Made by a program: the position numbers and the translations under genes. From positions 124,001 through 188,000 of the forward strand of contig CAJNDS010002363.1 in the NCBI GenBank assembly GCA_905221605.1: a stretch of DNA of 64,000 nucleotides. Reading direction: 5' to 3'. This document shows, in pieces, positions 35,818 to 46,814 of the stretch. The notes beneath the pieces were generated by a model, which made no database searches, was not told the origin of the DNA, and was given only the letters and a program-made list of their open reading frames with translations. Source of the stretch: Symbiodinium natans (taxonomy: Eukaryota > Sar > Dinophyceae > Suessiales > Symbiodiniaceae). Position 1 is the first letter of the stretch. Each line of letters opens with the position of its first letter.

Positions 35818-38800
35818 CCCAAAGGGAAGATCCGGCCCACCTTGGCAGTGGGCAGCGCTGCGTTGATGGCCTGCACTACCGAAGGCTTTGGTCAGTCCGG
35901 ATCAAAGGTCTAGGGTTCAGTGGTTTCAGGCCCTGAGATGATTGCCCTAAACACAAACCCTAAACCCTAAACCCTAAACCCTCAACCCTATGGTTCTAGT
36001 CCAGATGATTGCTGCCGCCCCCCAATTGCCAACCATGCCAGGGAGCCGGGCGGCTCTGGGCCACGGATGTCCGATCTCCGGCCCTAAACCCTAAACCCTA
36101 AACCCTAAACCCTAAACCCTAAACCCTAAACCCTAAACCCTAAACCCTAAACCCTAAACCCTAAACCCTAAACCCTAAACCCTAAACCCTGGATGGCCCT
36201 TTAAAATCATCTGAAAATTATTCCTGAATATGATATCGATGGTCCCATTAAACCCAATAAGGGAGAACAGCAACAATATTTTACTTCGAACATCCCCAAC
36301 CTTGCTCCGCGTTAAGAGGAAAGAGCGCAAATAAGATGTTCAAGCAAAGGCACGTTGATTCAAATACGCTTTCTTAGTTTCACTTGCACTTGGGGTTGGT
36401 CCCTCTTAAACCCAATAAGGGAAAGTGTATATTCGATCCCAAATGCCTACCTGGCAACTAATCGCAAGGCTCAAGTCGCTCTCCATAGCCCCGGAGATCA
36501 TGGAGGGCTTAGGGTTTAGGCTTTTTTTAGAGTTTAGAGTTTAGGGTTTAGGGCGAGCTTTGTTTTTGGCTGCACATTATGTTCGCTGATGTTGTCAGTA
36601 TTGGTATGACCAAGTGGGCCATGATACCCTCGACCCTAGAACCTACTTGGAAGTTCATGGGTACCTCTAGGTACGGCTGTAGGTACCCCTAAAAAAGGTT
36701 TAACCGTAGCTGCCCTACTAACAACCTTACTTACAAGTACCCGGAACCTCCAAGTAGGTACAGCTAGCTCTCAGGATTCCCCGCCTCAGTCGCCAGTGGG
36801 CAAGCCTGACATTGAAAGGCACGGACTCGGCGAGGATCCCAAAACCCACGCAGCCAGCATCAGACGAAACCTCACGAGCCCGGCTAAACGCTGTAAACCA
36901 TTTCAAACCCTTGAAGACCTCTAAACCCTGTAAAAGAAGGAAAAACCCTATGAACCCGATGATTGCAAGACACATAACTCCTGTAAACCCTATGAACCCT
37001 ACAAGCCCCGTGGGAGGCCCGAACCCCAAAATCCTCGAAAAGCCCCTGGACTCGACCTTCTTGCGAGCTGGAAAAGTGCTTAGGGTTCAGGGTTCCTAAA
37101 CCCTAAACCCTAAACCCTAAACCCTAAACCCTAAACCCTAAACTTGACCGAACCCTCACAGTGATGTAAGGAAACTTGGCAAGTCCGCGTGTTTCCCAAG
37201 CCTCAATCTCCACGACGGGGCGAAAGCGGCGGCCGTTCGCGTCCCGATAGTCGCCCCACTCCTCAGGCGGCTGCAGATATGTAGCGAGCCTTCTTCAGTC
37301 CTTGGGATGAAATATTTAGGGGTTCTGCAGAGAAATAAGATTAAGGGTTCTGGGGGTCCCTCCTTATACCCCTCTAGGGGAAGAAGGAAGAAGGGACCTA
37401 TAGGAAAGAGCTGCCTGGCAGACCTGCATCAAACAATGCAGCATGCTTTGCATCTTGCACAGCTGCCGGTGCAAATCTCGACCCTCCCCCGCCCATTCTT
37501 ATAGGGTCCTCAAGGGAGGGTCCTCAAGGGAGGGGGTGTTCTCTAAGCGAAGTTACATGATCCCTTAATATGGGCCCTTAAAAGGGGACCCGGAATATAC
37601 CCCTTGTATACCGTAGGGGTACTTCAGAGCCCGTTTAAGGAGGTAAGGAACCTCTGCCCTTTGAGGTTCGTGGAGGGGCAGGTACCTAAGGAACCTTAGG
37701 GAAGCTTCGCGAGCCGTAGGCAGTGGTAGGGAGTACCTGGAACCTTGGGATACATCCTTCCCCCTTTGAACCCCCCTCCCTCAAGGACCCTATGACGTTC
37801 TGACATCTCTCGATGCTGCAGGAGCCATGTTACCAGAGAGCGTTGCTTGCAGGCATAGGCTACCGTGCATTCGTGGTGGCACGAACACCAAAGGAACTAA
37901 CGAAGTTGAGACCCCTCAGCCGTGCCGATTTCTGCGGGCCATTGCTTGGGCATCGGGTCACAAGGCCCAGCTGCCAAAGTTTAACAATACCTCTACAGTT
38001 AAACTGTTTCTCATTTGGCGCCCGCCAAACCAGGCAACTGAAAACATGATATGAAACTCGAAGTATCGCGAAACAGTTTTCGGATTTCGTGTCATTCCCA
38101 AGCTCTCAAGTCAACAGATTGTTCCCAGATTTGCCGACCGGCCTGCGCGCAAATGCCAATAGGCCCATCTGCATCAACATCCTCCAAAGATGGATGGAGG
38201 GTTCAAGTCTTAACCTATGTTCCCGGATCCCACTTACATGTGTCAAAAGCAATCGGCAGAGCACGACCCATCCAACATGCACCCTAAACCCCAAACCCCA
38301 AACCCGAAACCCTAAACCCCAACCCTAAACCCAAAACCCCTGATTTCAAATCCCAACATTAATCCTCACGCCCCGCAACACGAAGTCCCACCCCCCGAGC
38401 TGCTGAAAAACCAAACCCTCATACACCTAGCCGAGCACACCAGGGCCAAAGCTCTGTAAGCCTGAATCCATACTAGACCCAAGAGGAACCTAGTAACACA
38501 AAAGGGTACCCTTTGTGGTTTAAAGGGGCTTATATAAGGGAACCACAAGGGCATAAGGGCCTTCTCTCTGGTCCTAGCTAAAGCCGCGCATGCCCCCAGA
38601 CTCTGGGACTGCCTGGAAACGTGGGTCGCCACCTTTGGGCGCCATACCCTGAAGACGAGGGGTGAGCTTCTGCCTGGCGTTTAGGTTTAGGGTTTAGGGT
38701 TTAGGGTTTGGGGTTTAGGGTTTAGGGTTTAGGGTTTAGGGTTTAGGGTTTATGGTTTAGGGTTTAGGGTTTACTTGGAAGTTCATGGGTACTTGTACGG

Positions 38801-40590
38801 TTCTTGAACTGCCTGTCAGGAATATTTTCTGGGTTTGCAAGACGTGCCCCTCAAGTGCTGAATAACCCTGAATCCTCCAGGCCTACCTTGAAATATCCTC
38901 AAACAGCCGTAAACCCTAAACCCTAAACCCTGAACCCCAAACCCCAAACCCCAAACCACGTCCGCCACGGCCCTTGTTCTGCAGGGCCTGTAGTGGTACT
39001 CCTTCGGTGAGGCTGTCGTTTCCTGGCGTCTCTTGCCCTAAACCCAAAACCATAAACCCTAAACCCTAGACCCTAGACCCTAGACACCGTAAAACCCCGC
39101 CCTTGATGGATTCAGGCATCGCTCGCTGCATACCCGAGTAAAGCTTAGCGTTCGAGCCTAGGGTTGTAGGCACGACACAATTCCTCAGTCCCTAACCCTA
39201 AACCCTAAACCCTAAACCCTAAACCCAGCTTCCTCAGGTGGCAGCATGGGCTGTATCGCTGCTTTCGTAGCCCGAACCGCCCTCGACCTTCATCCTATGC
39301 ACCTAGTCAGGGCCGCTTAAGTCACGAATTCTAAACCTTATTCAGACCCTAAAACCCTCTGACCGCTAAACCCTAAACCTTGTTTCTCTAGGAAACCTTC
39401 TACTGACCCCCCCCCCAGAGACAAAAATAGAAGGTTTAGGATTTATGTATATATATATATATAGTTATTGGGTCTAAGGGTACCTTAATGCGGATGCTTT
39501 GGACCATCTTACAGGTACTTAAGGGTCTAGGTACATGAAGCCATAAACCCTAGACCTGGTAACCCCCCCCCCCCCCCCCCCCCCCCGAAATTCCATCCGC
39601 TGCCGCGGCTCGGCGACAAGCTCCTCTGGTAGTTTCATCCCGGAGAAATCCTCTGAGGGTTGGCAAGGGGAGGGGGGGGGGGTGGCCGGCTTACAGGCCC
39701 CTGGTAAGGGTTAAGGGTTTAGGGTTTCGACCTTTACACTTCGCACGAGGCAAGGGTTTCGGGTTTCGAGTTGATATAGGGCTTAGGATTTAGGGTTCAG
39801 GGTTGAGGGCCCTAAACCCCCTAAACCCCTAAACCCTTACGCCCTAAACCCCCAGACCCTAAAGGGGCGGCAGGGCTCAGGTTTGCAGGCTTTCGGAGCT
39901 CAGGGCTGCAGCTCAAAAGAGGGCACGCTGGCGGACACGGGTCCCAAAACCCTAAACCCTAACCCCAAACCGCAAATTTTGGCCAAAAAAATCGTCCAGG
40001 GAGACATCTGTATCCTCAAGGCCAAAAATGAACTTTTCCTTAGGTTAATGCCGGTATTCCTGTGACGCTACACCCTAAACCCTAGAAAGCCCAAATCCCC
40101 TTTGCGACAGGCTTCGTACCTCGCCCATGAAGTCGGTCGCCCCGAAGCCCTATAAACCCTAAACCCCTAAACCCCTAAGCCCCTAAACCCCTAAACCCCT
40201 AAACCCCTAAACCCCTAAACCCCTAAACCCTACACCATAAACCCAAAAAGGGGTTTAGGGTTTAGGGATTCCATGCAGCCATCCCCTGATGGAAACCTTT
40301 CCCTGGATTCGCCTCCAGGGCTGACTTGACGTGCCGCCTTTTCCAGTCGAGCTCGGCAGAGTATGCCAGATGCTGGTACCTCAGGGGCGTTCGTTCAGGG
40401 TTGAAGGTTTAGGGTTTAGGGTTCAGGGTTCATGTTTTAGGGTTTAGGGCTTGGGGCTTGGGGTTCAGGGTATTGGGTCTAGGGTTGTTCTGTCGGGCTG
40501 TGGGAGGAGCATCTTCGCGAGTAGGTGAGCGCCCGACGCTTGGCGACGTAGTCCGGGGGCTTCGGATTCAGGATGGGCTTCTGAATCTGT
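35818..40590 (-). CDS. Cluster of minus-strand exons of one or more unknown genes
   Basis: Exon-like segments, each bounded by plausible splice sites and lying between telomeric arrays, in transcription order: 40590-40510 (KPILNPKPPDYVAKRRALTY), 40372-40303 (HLAYSAELDWKRRHVKSALE), 40149-40120 (GFGATDFMGE), 40038-39984 (EKFIFGLEDTDVSLDDFF, phase-compatible with the previous exon), 39905-39870, 39650-39592 (DFSGMKLPEELVAEPRQRM), 39303-39236 (MKVEGGSGYESSDTAHAA), 39158-39101 (SNAKLYSGMQRAMPESIK), 39035-38960, 38645-38585 (starts with ATG: MAPKGGDPRFQAVPESGGM), 37492-37408, 37275-37165 (EEWGDYRDANGRRFRPVVEI), 36895-36770 (FGILAESVPFNVRLAHW), 36083-36000 and 35885-35818 (AINAALPTAKVGRIFPLG). The ATG at 38645 may begin a separate gene. 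No family was recognised. Outer boundaries are approximate. Confidence 0.55.
36083..36191 (-). repeat. (CCCTAAA)n interstitial telomeric array
   Basis: About 15 perfect units. It directly follows a minus-strand exon candidate at 36000-36083. Confidence 0.93.
36644..36757. repeat. Fold-back element, TACTTGGAGG family
   Basis: CCTACTTGGAAGTTCATGGG and CAAGTACCCGGAACCTCCAA form inverted arms around AAAAAAGGTTTAACCGTAGC. It is a compact and nearly complete copy. Confidence 0.78.
37500..37795. repeat. ~295-bp inverted-repeat element
   Basis: The terminal arms TAGGGTCCTCAAGGGAGGG and CCCTCCCTCAAGGACCCTA are exact inverts. Inner segments (AGGTAAGGAACCTCTG, AAGGAACCTTAGGGAAGC) are partly palindromic. 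A related half-element lies at 52125-52252. Confidence 0.75.
38460..38577. repeat. Dispersed element related to 34799-34918
   Basis: It shares TACTAGACCCAAG, AAAGGGTACCCTTTGTGG, GTTTAAAGGGG and TCTCTGGTCCTAG blocks. The KpnI-like GGGTACCC core is palindromic. Confidence 0.6.
38681..38773 (+). repeat. (TTTAGGG)n array ending in a fold-back arm
   Basis: About 13 units run straight into TTACTTGGAAGTTCATGGG, the arm of the TACTTGGAGG family. Confidence 0.88.
39416..39590. repeat. (TA)n, element remnant and poly-C tract
   Basis: ATGTATATATATATATA at 39444-39462, a GTACTTAAGGG remnant near 39516 and a ~24-bp C run at 39563-39586, all between exon candidates. Confidence 0.7.
40141..40240 (-). repeat. 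(CCCCTAAA)n octamer variant array
   Basis: A second array built on the 8-bp variant unit, about 10 copies. It lies beside the exon candidate at 40120-40149. Confidence 0.88.
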
Positions 40591-40627
40591 TCAGGGGTTC
40601 CCCTATACTACCCCCTCTATCCTACCC

Positions 40628-40712
40628 ACCCTAAACCCTAAACCCTAAACCCTAAACCCTAAACCCTAAACCCTAAACTCTAAACCCTAAACCCTAAACC
40701 CTAAACCCTAAC
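40628..40712 (-). repeat. (CCCTAAA)n interstitial telomeric array
   Basis: About 12 units with one CTCTAAA variant. Confidence 0.92.
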
Positions 40713-40867
40713 CCCCTTGGTTCCCCCCATTCGGGAACCCATGTGAAGGGTTGGAGGTGAGTGGGCCAAGCTTTTGCTTCTTGGACAACCTACGTGCTAA
40801 GTACTCTGAGTCCTTATGCAACCACCTCATAATAAACCCTCTCTTTCTTATATATATTTAAACCTTC

Positions 40868-41290
40868 GGCCGATTTCGGCCACGGCCGAAAAGCCACGAA
40901 CACTGGTCCCCCCAGTGTTCGGCCGATTTCGGCCACGGCCGAAAAGCCACGAACACTGGTCCCCCCAGTGTTCGGCCGATTTCGGCCTGGCCGAAAAGCC
41001 ACGAACACTGGTCCCCCCAGTGTTCGGCCGATTTCGGCCACGGCCGAAAAGCCACGAACACTGGTCCCCCCAGTGTTCGGCCGATTTCGGCCAAAAAGCC
41101 ACGAACACTGGTCCCCCCAGTGTTCGGCCGATTTCGGCCTGGCCGAAAAGCCACGAACACTGGTCCCCCCAGTGTTCGGCCGATTTCGGCCTGGCCGAAA
41201 AGCCACGAACACTGGTCCCCCCAGTGTTCGGCCGATTTCGGCCTGGCCGAAAAGCCACGAACACTGGTCCCCCCAGTGTTCGGTCCGAAA
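40868..41290. repeat. 52-53-bp satellite made of two palindromes, 8 copies
   Basis: Each unit contains TTCGGCCGATTTCGGCC + GGCCGAA (inverted) and ACTGGTCCCCCCAGT (inverted). Spacings are 53, 53, 52, 53, 47, 52, 52 and 52 bp. Units have either CACGGCC or CTGGCC in the middle, and one is shortened. Open frames on both strands are periodic artefacts. A C-rich/CT tract (41306-41410) follows. Confidence 0.92.
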
Positions 41291-41429
41291 AGCCCCTGGT
41301 CCCCCCAGTCCCTCCCCCCCCCCTCCCCTCCCCCCCCTCTCTCCCCCCCTCTCTCCCCCCCCCCCCTCTCTCCCCCCCTCTCACTCCCTATCCTCACCCC
41401 GTCCCCTCCCCTAATCTGACCCTATTGTT

Positions 41430-41548
41430 CGTCGGTGGAAGGTTCAGTGGAAAACGTGTCCGAGTTGGGTAGGTACTCTGGGGAAGATGACAACCGTTTA
41501 TTTTCTTAATGTTATGGGATTCTTTGGGCGGGTGGTTTTTTTTTTCTG
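41430..41548 (+). repeat. ~120-bp dispersed repeat, inverted copy at 56300-56425
   Basis: GAAAACGTGTC, TTGGGTAGGTA, TTTATTTTCTTAATGTTATG and GGATTCTTTGGGCGGGTGG occur in the same order on the opposite strand at 56300-56425. It may be a transposon fragment. No coding content is seen. Confidence 0.75.
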
Positions 41549-41647
41549 AGCCTGGAATGAATGCTAGAACAGTGACCCTCTAGACCCTAAACCCTAAACC
41601 CTAAACCCTAAACCCTCATACCGAGACATCTACATGGCCTGGCATGC

Positions 41648-43732
41648 TCATTCAGCCATCGTAGGGCTGCACAGAACCCCGACTTTCAAGCTGGACTTGG
41701 CGAATGCCAACCCTAAACTCCCAAAACCCTAAACCCGTAAACCCAACCTTACTCCCACAGCCTGTGAACCTGAAGCCCGAAACCCGAAACCCCAAACCCC
41801 AAACCCAAAACCCTGAACCTTTGGATCCCCGAGTGGGGCTCAAGTCCATAACTTGGGTCGAAAAGCTGGCAGCCGCCACACTTCGTATACCTCGGCCACT
41901 ACTTGCAGGGTTCATGGGTGCTTTTCGGTAGGGTTTAGGGTTTAGGGTTTAGGGTTTAGGGTTTAGGGTTTAGGGTTTAGGGTTTAGGGTTTAGGGTTTA
42001 GGGTTTAGGGTTTAGGGTTTAGGGTTTAGGGTTTAGGGTTTAGGGTTTAGGGTTTAGTCTTTAGGGTTTAGGGTTTAGGGTTTAGGGTTTAGGGTTTAGG
42101 GTTTAGGGTTTAGGGTTTAGGGTTTAGGGTTTAGGGTTTAGGGTTTAGGGTTTAGGGTTTAGGGTTTAGGGTTTAGGGTTTAGGGGTTAGGGGTTAGGGG
42201 TTAGGGGTTAGGGGTTAGGGTTTCGGGTTTAGGGTTTGGAGCTACTTGAAGGTTCATGGGTACTTGCAAGCAAGGCTGTCTGTACCTAAATAAGGTTACA
42301 ACCATCATTACCCTGCTCAGAACCTACTTACAAGTACCCGCGAGCTACGCAAGGTGCCTGAGGCTATGCATCTCGGGTTGAAGGACAGTTCTGTGAAGAA
42401 CTGGCCAGTCTTGCCCAGTTGCCCTAATCCCTGAAGCTCGAACCCTGTACCCCAGCTGTGATGCAAGCACTTTGGTGAGGGCAGGAGCATGACCATGACG
42501 CAAAGGGAAACGAATGTACACCGAACCCGAAGCATCCTTTCTAGGGGCTTCGGGTTAAGGGCTAGGGCACGTTTGCAGGTATGTGCTCGTGGAAGGTTGT
42601 TGAACGCCCCCCGCCCCCCCTATCCACCGTGGGTAACCTACCCTTTACAACACCCTAAACCCTTTTTCAACGAGGGCAAGTGCCTCGCTCTCTGCCAAGG
42701 CTGCTACCCTTAAACCCTTAACCCTTTACAACGCCCCCTTTGAGTGCGAGACTTCCGCTACGCACTCCTTGAAGCCCCCACCCTGCAGGAAAGGCCGGAA
42801 CGTGCAATCTGACGCACGTCGTATGCAGCTTCCGGGCAACATCCTCATGTCCAGATTCGGGGCGATGGCACCCCTAAGCAGCTTAATTAGGGCTTAGGGT
42901 TTAGGGTTTAGGGTTTAGTTTTTAAGGTTTGGGGTTTAGGGTTTAGAGCTATTAAAAAAAAAAAAAACAACTCCCACTACCAGGGCGCAGTGGGCACTTT
43001 GGCTCCACTCTGTCTGGAGAGGGCTCCAGGACATTGAGCAGCTTCGCCTGCGCCACCGGACTCCCGTACTTAAAAGGCTCATGGGCACCTGTCTTTGTTT
43101 TTGGGGTTTAGGGTTTAGGGTCTAGGGTTTAGGGTTGTAGAGGAATACGTATGGTAACTATGGTTATAGCACGACTCAGCTCAGGGTACATCGAACCCCT
43201 ACTTCTCAGTACCCGTGAACCTTCTCAAGCAAACCCTGACCCTAAGCCCGAAAGCCCCACCACAACAGACCTTCAGCTAGGGTTCTGGTACTTCAAAAGG
43301 AAGGCTTCTTGATAGGAAGCGCTTTGCCCCCTCTATTCTACGTCCCTTTGGGGTCAAGAAGTACGTCGAAATGGATGGGACCCTAAACCCTAGGCCCTAA
43401 ACCCTAAACCCTAAACTAGGGTACATGGACCTGTTGAATTAGGGTGCTTAGGGTTGACCGAGGGAGCCCTATGAGGCGATTCTTGTTCATATTAGCAAAC
43501 ACAGTCGCTTATAGGGTTTAGGGTGTAGATGGTTTAGGGTTTAGGGTTTAAGGATATAGGGTTTAGGATTTAAGAGTCATGAAGTTTTAGGGTAAACTAG
43601 TGCTGCTGCGGTAGGGCTTGGCGGTGAAGACATTTCAAGCCCACAGCCAATCTAATGGTAGATGGTGTCCCTCAGGCAGAGTCCCCCCAAACCGCAAGAA
43701 GAATTTACCGCTTGGTTCTGAGGGAATTAGGG

Positions 43733-43766
<34 letters not shown>

Positions 43767-45866
43767 CCTTTAAGGGATTATGTAGGGCCCTCATTGCCTC
43801 ATTGCCTACTAAGAACCAGCCAGCTTATAGGGCATTCCCACATCAGAGGCGGCCTCCAGATCTCCGGCCGTTTGATTCTAGCGGGTAGCACTGGGGGGAA
43901 ATACTCCCTACCCCCCACGGGCAAATGCCCCCAAAAGCCCTAAACCCTAGACCCTAAGTCACAAACCCCAAGTCACAAACCCATGGAGGCACCTTTCAAC
44001 CCCAAAGCCCCAGATACCACACTGTCCTCCAGTCCCAAGCAGTCCGACGCTTCCGTTTTAGTCGTCAAGCTTTGCTAGGAAGGATGGCTTTAGGGTTTAG
44101 GACTTAGGGTTTAGGTTGTAGCAGTCCTTAATAGGGATTATCGCCCCATTAAGGACTGTTAGTATCCCTAAACCCTAAACCCTAAACCCTAAACCCTAAA
44201 CCCTAAACCCTAAACCCTAAACCCTAAACTTTAACCCTAAACCCATAAGAGGAACCTCCCAAGGTTTAGGGATCAAAGGTGAAACGATGCCATGCAACGC
44301 GGAAGGCCTCTGAGTAGCGGCTGTAGTTTCGCTCGATGCGCACCTCTACGAGCTGCTCTCGGTTCACCACATTAGAATAACGAGTTTAGGGTTTAGGGTT
44401 TAGGGTTTAGGGTTTAGGGTTTAGGGTTTAGGGTTTAGGGTACGGCACCCTTATTTGGGGTTGGTTATTACTCGTTATTGCGGAACCCATAACCACCAAA
44501 AAACGGCAAAGGGTCCCACCATCTGAAGCCCTGAGCTCGAAAACCCGAGAGCTGCGTTGTTTCGGGCGGAGGGCAGAGAATCGAAGATCCTCAACCCATG
44601 GGCGTTTGGTGACCCTTGCAATGAAAGCCCTCAAACAGCGTGCCGACAAAGTCGAAGATGCTGGTGCGAACACCACTAGGTTGCTCAGTAACCTAATTAG
44701 GATTAAACACATTCTGCCATAAAGGGGTTGATAAGGGAACCTACTCCCCCCAAAGGGAATAAGGGTACTCATCTTAGACCATGAAAAACGAAACTGACAT
44801 GCCGAATGGCATGTACCCAGACGTCCATGCCCAGCCCAGGAGTGCTCGTCTGCTGGGCTGGCTTGTGTCGGGGACGATTCAATGAGAATGGGTATTTGGG
44901 GGTAAAACGCATATTATATATTGTGGTTCTCGAAGGACCATGATAAGTTTGAAAATTCAAACGCGTCCTGGAACTCGACTTGAGACCCCAAGAACCAAAA
45001 ACCCTAAACCCCAAAACCCGAAAAACCCCAAAACCCCAAAACCCGAAAACCCTAAACCCTAAGCCCTAAACCCGAAAACCCTAAACCCTGCACACCCGAA
45101 GTTGGCCTGCCTCGACTAGCTCCCCAGGGATCGCAAACATCACCATGACAACCTGGTGGGGGTGGCGGTGGGGGGGGGGGGGGGGGGGGGGCGGGGGGCT
45201 CCTGGGTTTAGAGATGTGTCCCGAAGAACTCTTTACCCATGATTTTAGTGTGATACCACCAGGGTTTAGGGTTTAGGGTTTAGGGTTTAGGGTCTTTTTA
45301 AAAGCGGGGGAGTTCCAGGAAACGATGCCGAGCCCCTTGCCTTGCTTCTTGTGCAAACCCTGCCAAAAAAACCCGAAACCCTCTCAGCCCCCAACAAACC
45401 TCAAAACCCTCAAAACCCCAAAACACCATCCCCCCCCAAGAAAAAAAACAAAAAAACAACATATATATATATATACATATATATATATGTGTGTATAACT
45501 CAAAAGCCACCAAACTCTCAACGAATCCGAGCCGCCCAGTCGCTGGGCCCATGAAGGCCGAGACTCTGCCCATGGGAGAGCCTAGCGTCGCGAGCAAGAG
45601 GGGTTTAGGGTTTAGGGTTTAGGGTTTAGGGTTTAGGGTTAGTCTGAACCCCAAAATAGGTGCAGGGCGAGCTTATTGTGAGAGTTGGGGTGGGGGGGAG
45701 GGGAGGGGAGGGGGGGGGAGGTGGGGGTGACCCCAAAACCCTTAACCCTAAACCCTAAACCCTAAACCCTGAACCCTGAACCCTAGAAGTAACCGCAAGC
45801 ACCGAAACAAATTTGCTAACCTTGTAAGGTTCTCGGAAGCCAAGTTTGAGTGGCTGCTTGCTGCTT
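41648..45866 (-). CDS. Minus-strand multi-exon gene, unknown product
   Basis: A run of exon-like segments between telomeric arrays, in transcription order: 45866-45821 (AATQTWLPRTLQ), 45596-45498 (GSPMGRVSAFMGPATGRLGF), 45345-45300 (GKGLGIVSWNSPAF), 45152-45096 (VVMVMFAIPGELVEAGQLR, 19 codons, phase 0), 44870-44780 (TPGLGMDVWVHAIRHVSF), 44675-44615 (GVRTSIFDFVGTLFEGFHCK), 44374-44275 (VVNREQLVEVRIERNYSRYS), 43060-42975 (AKLLNVLEPSPDRVEPKC), 42880-42733 (GAIAPNLDMRMLPGSCIRRA), 42532-42450 (VYIRFPLRHGHAPALTKVLA), 42420-42345 (KTGQFFTELSFNPRCIASGT), 41905-41850 (VAEVYEVWRLPAFRPK) and 41702-41648 (AFAKSSLKVGVLCSPTMAE then stop). Composition is clearly protein-like, but I recognise no domain. It could be more than one gene. 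Boundaries are mostly approximate. Confidence 0.55.
41929..42241 (+). repeat. Longest (TTTAGGG)n array with GGGGTTA variant block
   Basis: About 310 bp. There are ~36 TTTAGGG units with one TTTAGTC interruption near 42057, then a homogeneous block of TTAGGGG units (about 42180-42222). It would lie in an intron of the minus-strand gene, between exon candidates at 41905 and 42345. Confidence 0.96.
42243..42345. repeat. Fold-back element, TACTTGGAGG family
   Basis: CTACTTGAAGGTTCATGGGT and ACCTACTTACAAGTACCCG arms flank TAAGGTTACAACCATCATTA. It sits between the long telomeric array and an exon candidate. Confidence 0.72.
43075..43235. repeat. Fold-back element containing a telomeric array
   Basis: ACTTAAAAGGCTCATGGGCA and CAGTACCCGTGAACCTTCTC are diverged inverted arms. 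A TTTAGGG tract (43106-43137) lies between them. Confidence 0.5.
43708..43826. repeat. Fold-back element, TGGTTCTTAGTAG family, with (AT)n loop
   Basis: The arms TTGGTTCTGAGGGAATTAGG and GCCTACTAAGAACCAG flank GGGCCCTATATAT...GTAGGGCCCT with a ~30-bp (AT)n run. The related element is at 63866-63985. Confidence 0.7.
44120..44232. repeat. Fold-back core with both outer arms replaced by telomeric repeats
   Basis: GCAGTCCTTAATAGGGATTA and CATTAAGGACTGTTAGTAT form the inner inverted core of the GGGATGTT family. The outer GGGATGTTCC arms are absent: TTTAGGG-like sequence lies on the left and (CCCTAAA)10 on the right. Confidence 0.75.
44387..44523. repeat. (TTTAGGG)n next to GGTTATTAC/CCCATAACC element
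   Basis: Eight telomeric units (44387-44441) are followed by CACCCTTATTTGGGGTTGG and CGGAACCCATAACC, related to the elements at 49000-49094 and 61192-61306. Confidence 0.65.
45166..45500. repeat. Poly-G, short telomeric array and (TA)n in inferred introns
   Basis: A ~21-bp G run at 45170-45190, TTTAGGG units at 45260-45293 and TATATATATACATATATATA at 45462-45488 lie between exon candidates. A further (TTTAGGG)n is at 45601-45640. Confidence 0.85.
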
Positions 45867-46095
45867 CTTTGTTATGGTTATGATTCTCGTTGTTGTTACT
45901 GATATAACAATTTTTTCTAGATCACTATGTCATTATTATTGTGTTTACTGCCATTACTATGCTATGGCGATCATGCGATCATGACAAAGAGGAACATAAT
46001 GCGCCGAGCACCCTTGCCCCGCGCAGAGCCGTAGGATTATATCAAGACAGCTTGGGCACTGTAGCCTCACCCCATCCCAAACCCTACATCAGCCC

Positions 46096-46470
46096 AAATC
46101 CTTATGGGGATTTTCGAAAACCGGTACCCCTAATATAGTCCCCAAATAGTAGGAAAAATAAGGACCCCAATAAGGTCCTTTGGCAGTCCGGTTTATAGAG
46201 TTTAGGGTTTGGTCCAAGCCTGTCCTTGCTTCCCAAGCCCTGTATCTGCCCAAGACCTCAAAGCCTTGGGCACGACATGAACCCTAAAGGGTTGTATGGC
46301 AGTGGTGCACTTGCACAGAAACCATCGTAGAACGGCCCAAACCCTACATCAGCCCAAATCCTGCATGGGGGGTTTACGAGAAGAAGGTACCCCCTATATC
46401 GTCCCCAAACAGTAGGACTCCCTTAGAAAAAGAACCCCAATAAGGTACCCCCGTATTTTCGGAAACCCCT
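46096..46470. repeat. Two copies of the GGGGGTTTACGA / TCGGAAACCCC fold-back family
   Basis: 46096-46190 and 46360-46467 share CCCAAACCCTACATCAGCCCA, a GGTACCCC core, TCCCCAAA-AGTAGGA and CCCCAATAAGGT. The second ends with CGTATTTTCGGAAACCCC, the inverse of its start. A third copy, inserted near a TACTTGGAGG arm, is at 46850-46950. Confidence 0.7.
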
Positions 46471-46496
46471 AAACCCTCAACCCTCAACCCAAACCC

Positions 46497-46768
46497 TAAA
46501 CCCTAAACCCCAAACTCTAAACCCTAAACCCTAAACCCTAAACCCTAAACCCTAAACCCCACATATGATGCAGCCCAAAAGCAGCTTCACAATGCGAAGC
46601 TTGAGAACGCTCCCTTCTGCCGGCGGTCCTTTGCCCTGTCAGGGGTTTAGGGTTTAGGGTTTAGGGTTAGGGTTTAGGGTTTAGGGTTTAGGGTTTAGGG
46701 TTTAGGGTTTAGGGTTTAGGGTTTAGGGTTTAGGGTTAGGGTTTAGGGTTTAGGGTTTAGGGCTAGGC
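46497..46768. repeat. Opposed (CCCTAAA)n and (TTTAGGG)n flanking a short spacer
   Basis: CCCTAAA units at 46497-46560 and TTTAGGG units at 46643-46763 point toward each other across ~80 bp. That spacer has a minus-strand exon-like frame (VLKLRIVKLLLGC at about 46567-46615). Confidence 0.85.
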
Positions 46769-46814
46769 GCTTAGGATTCTTTACGGACACACGAAGCCCC
46801 AGACCTCAACCATC

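Noticed and set aside
40868-41290. CRISPR-like regularly spaced repeats
   Set aside because: The whole unit is repeated with no unique spacers, and the genome is eukaryotic. The same applies to the 21-bp array at 57296-57672.
40814-41472. Repetitive proteins of up to 218 residues on both strands
   Set aside because: They are an artefact of the 52-53-bp satellite and the following C-rich tract. Frames shift between units.
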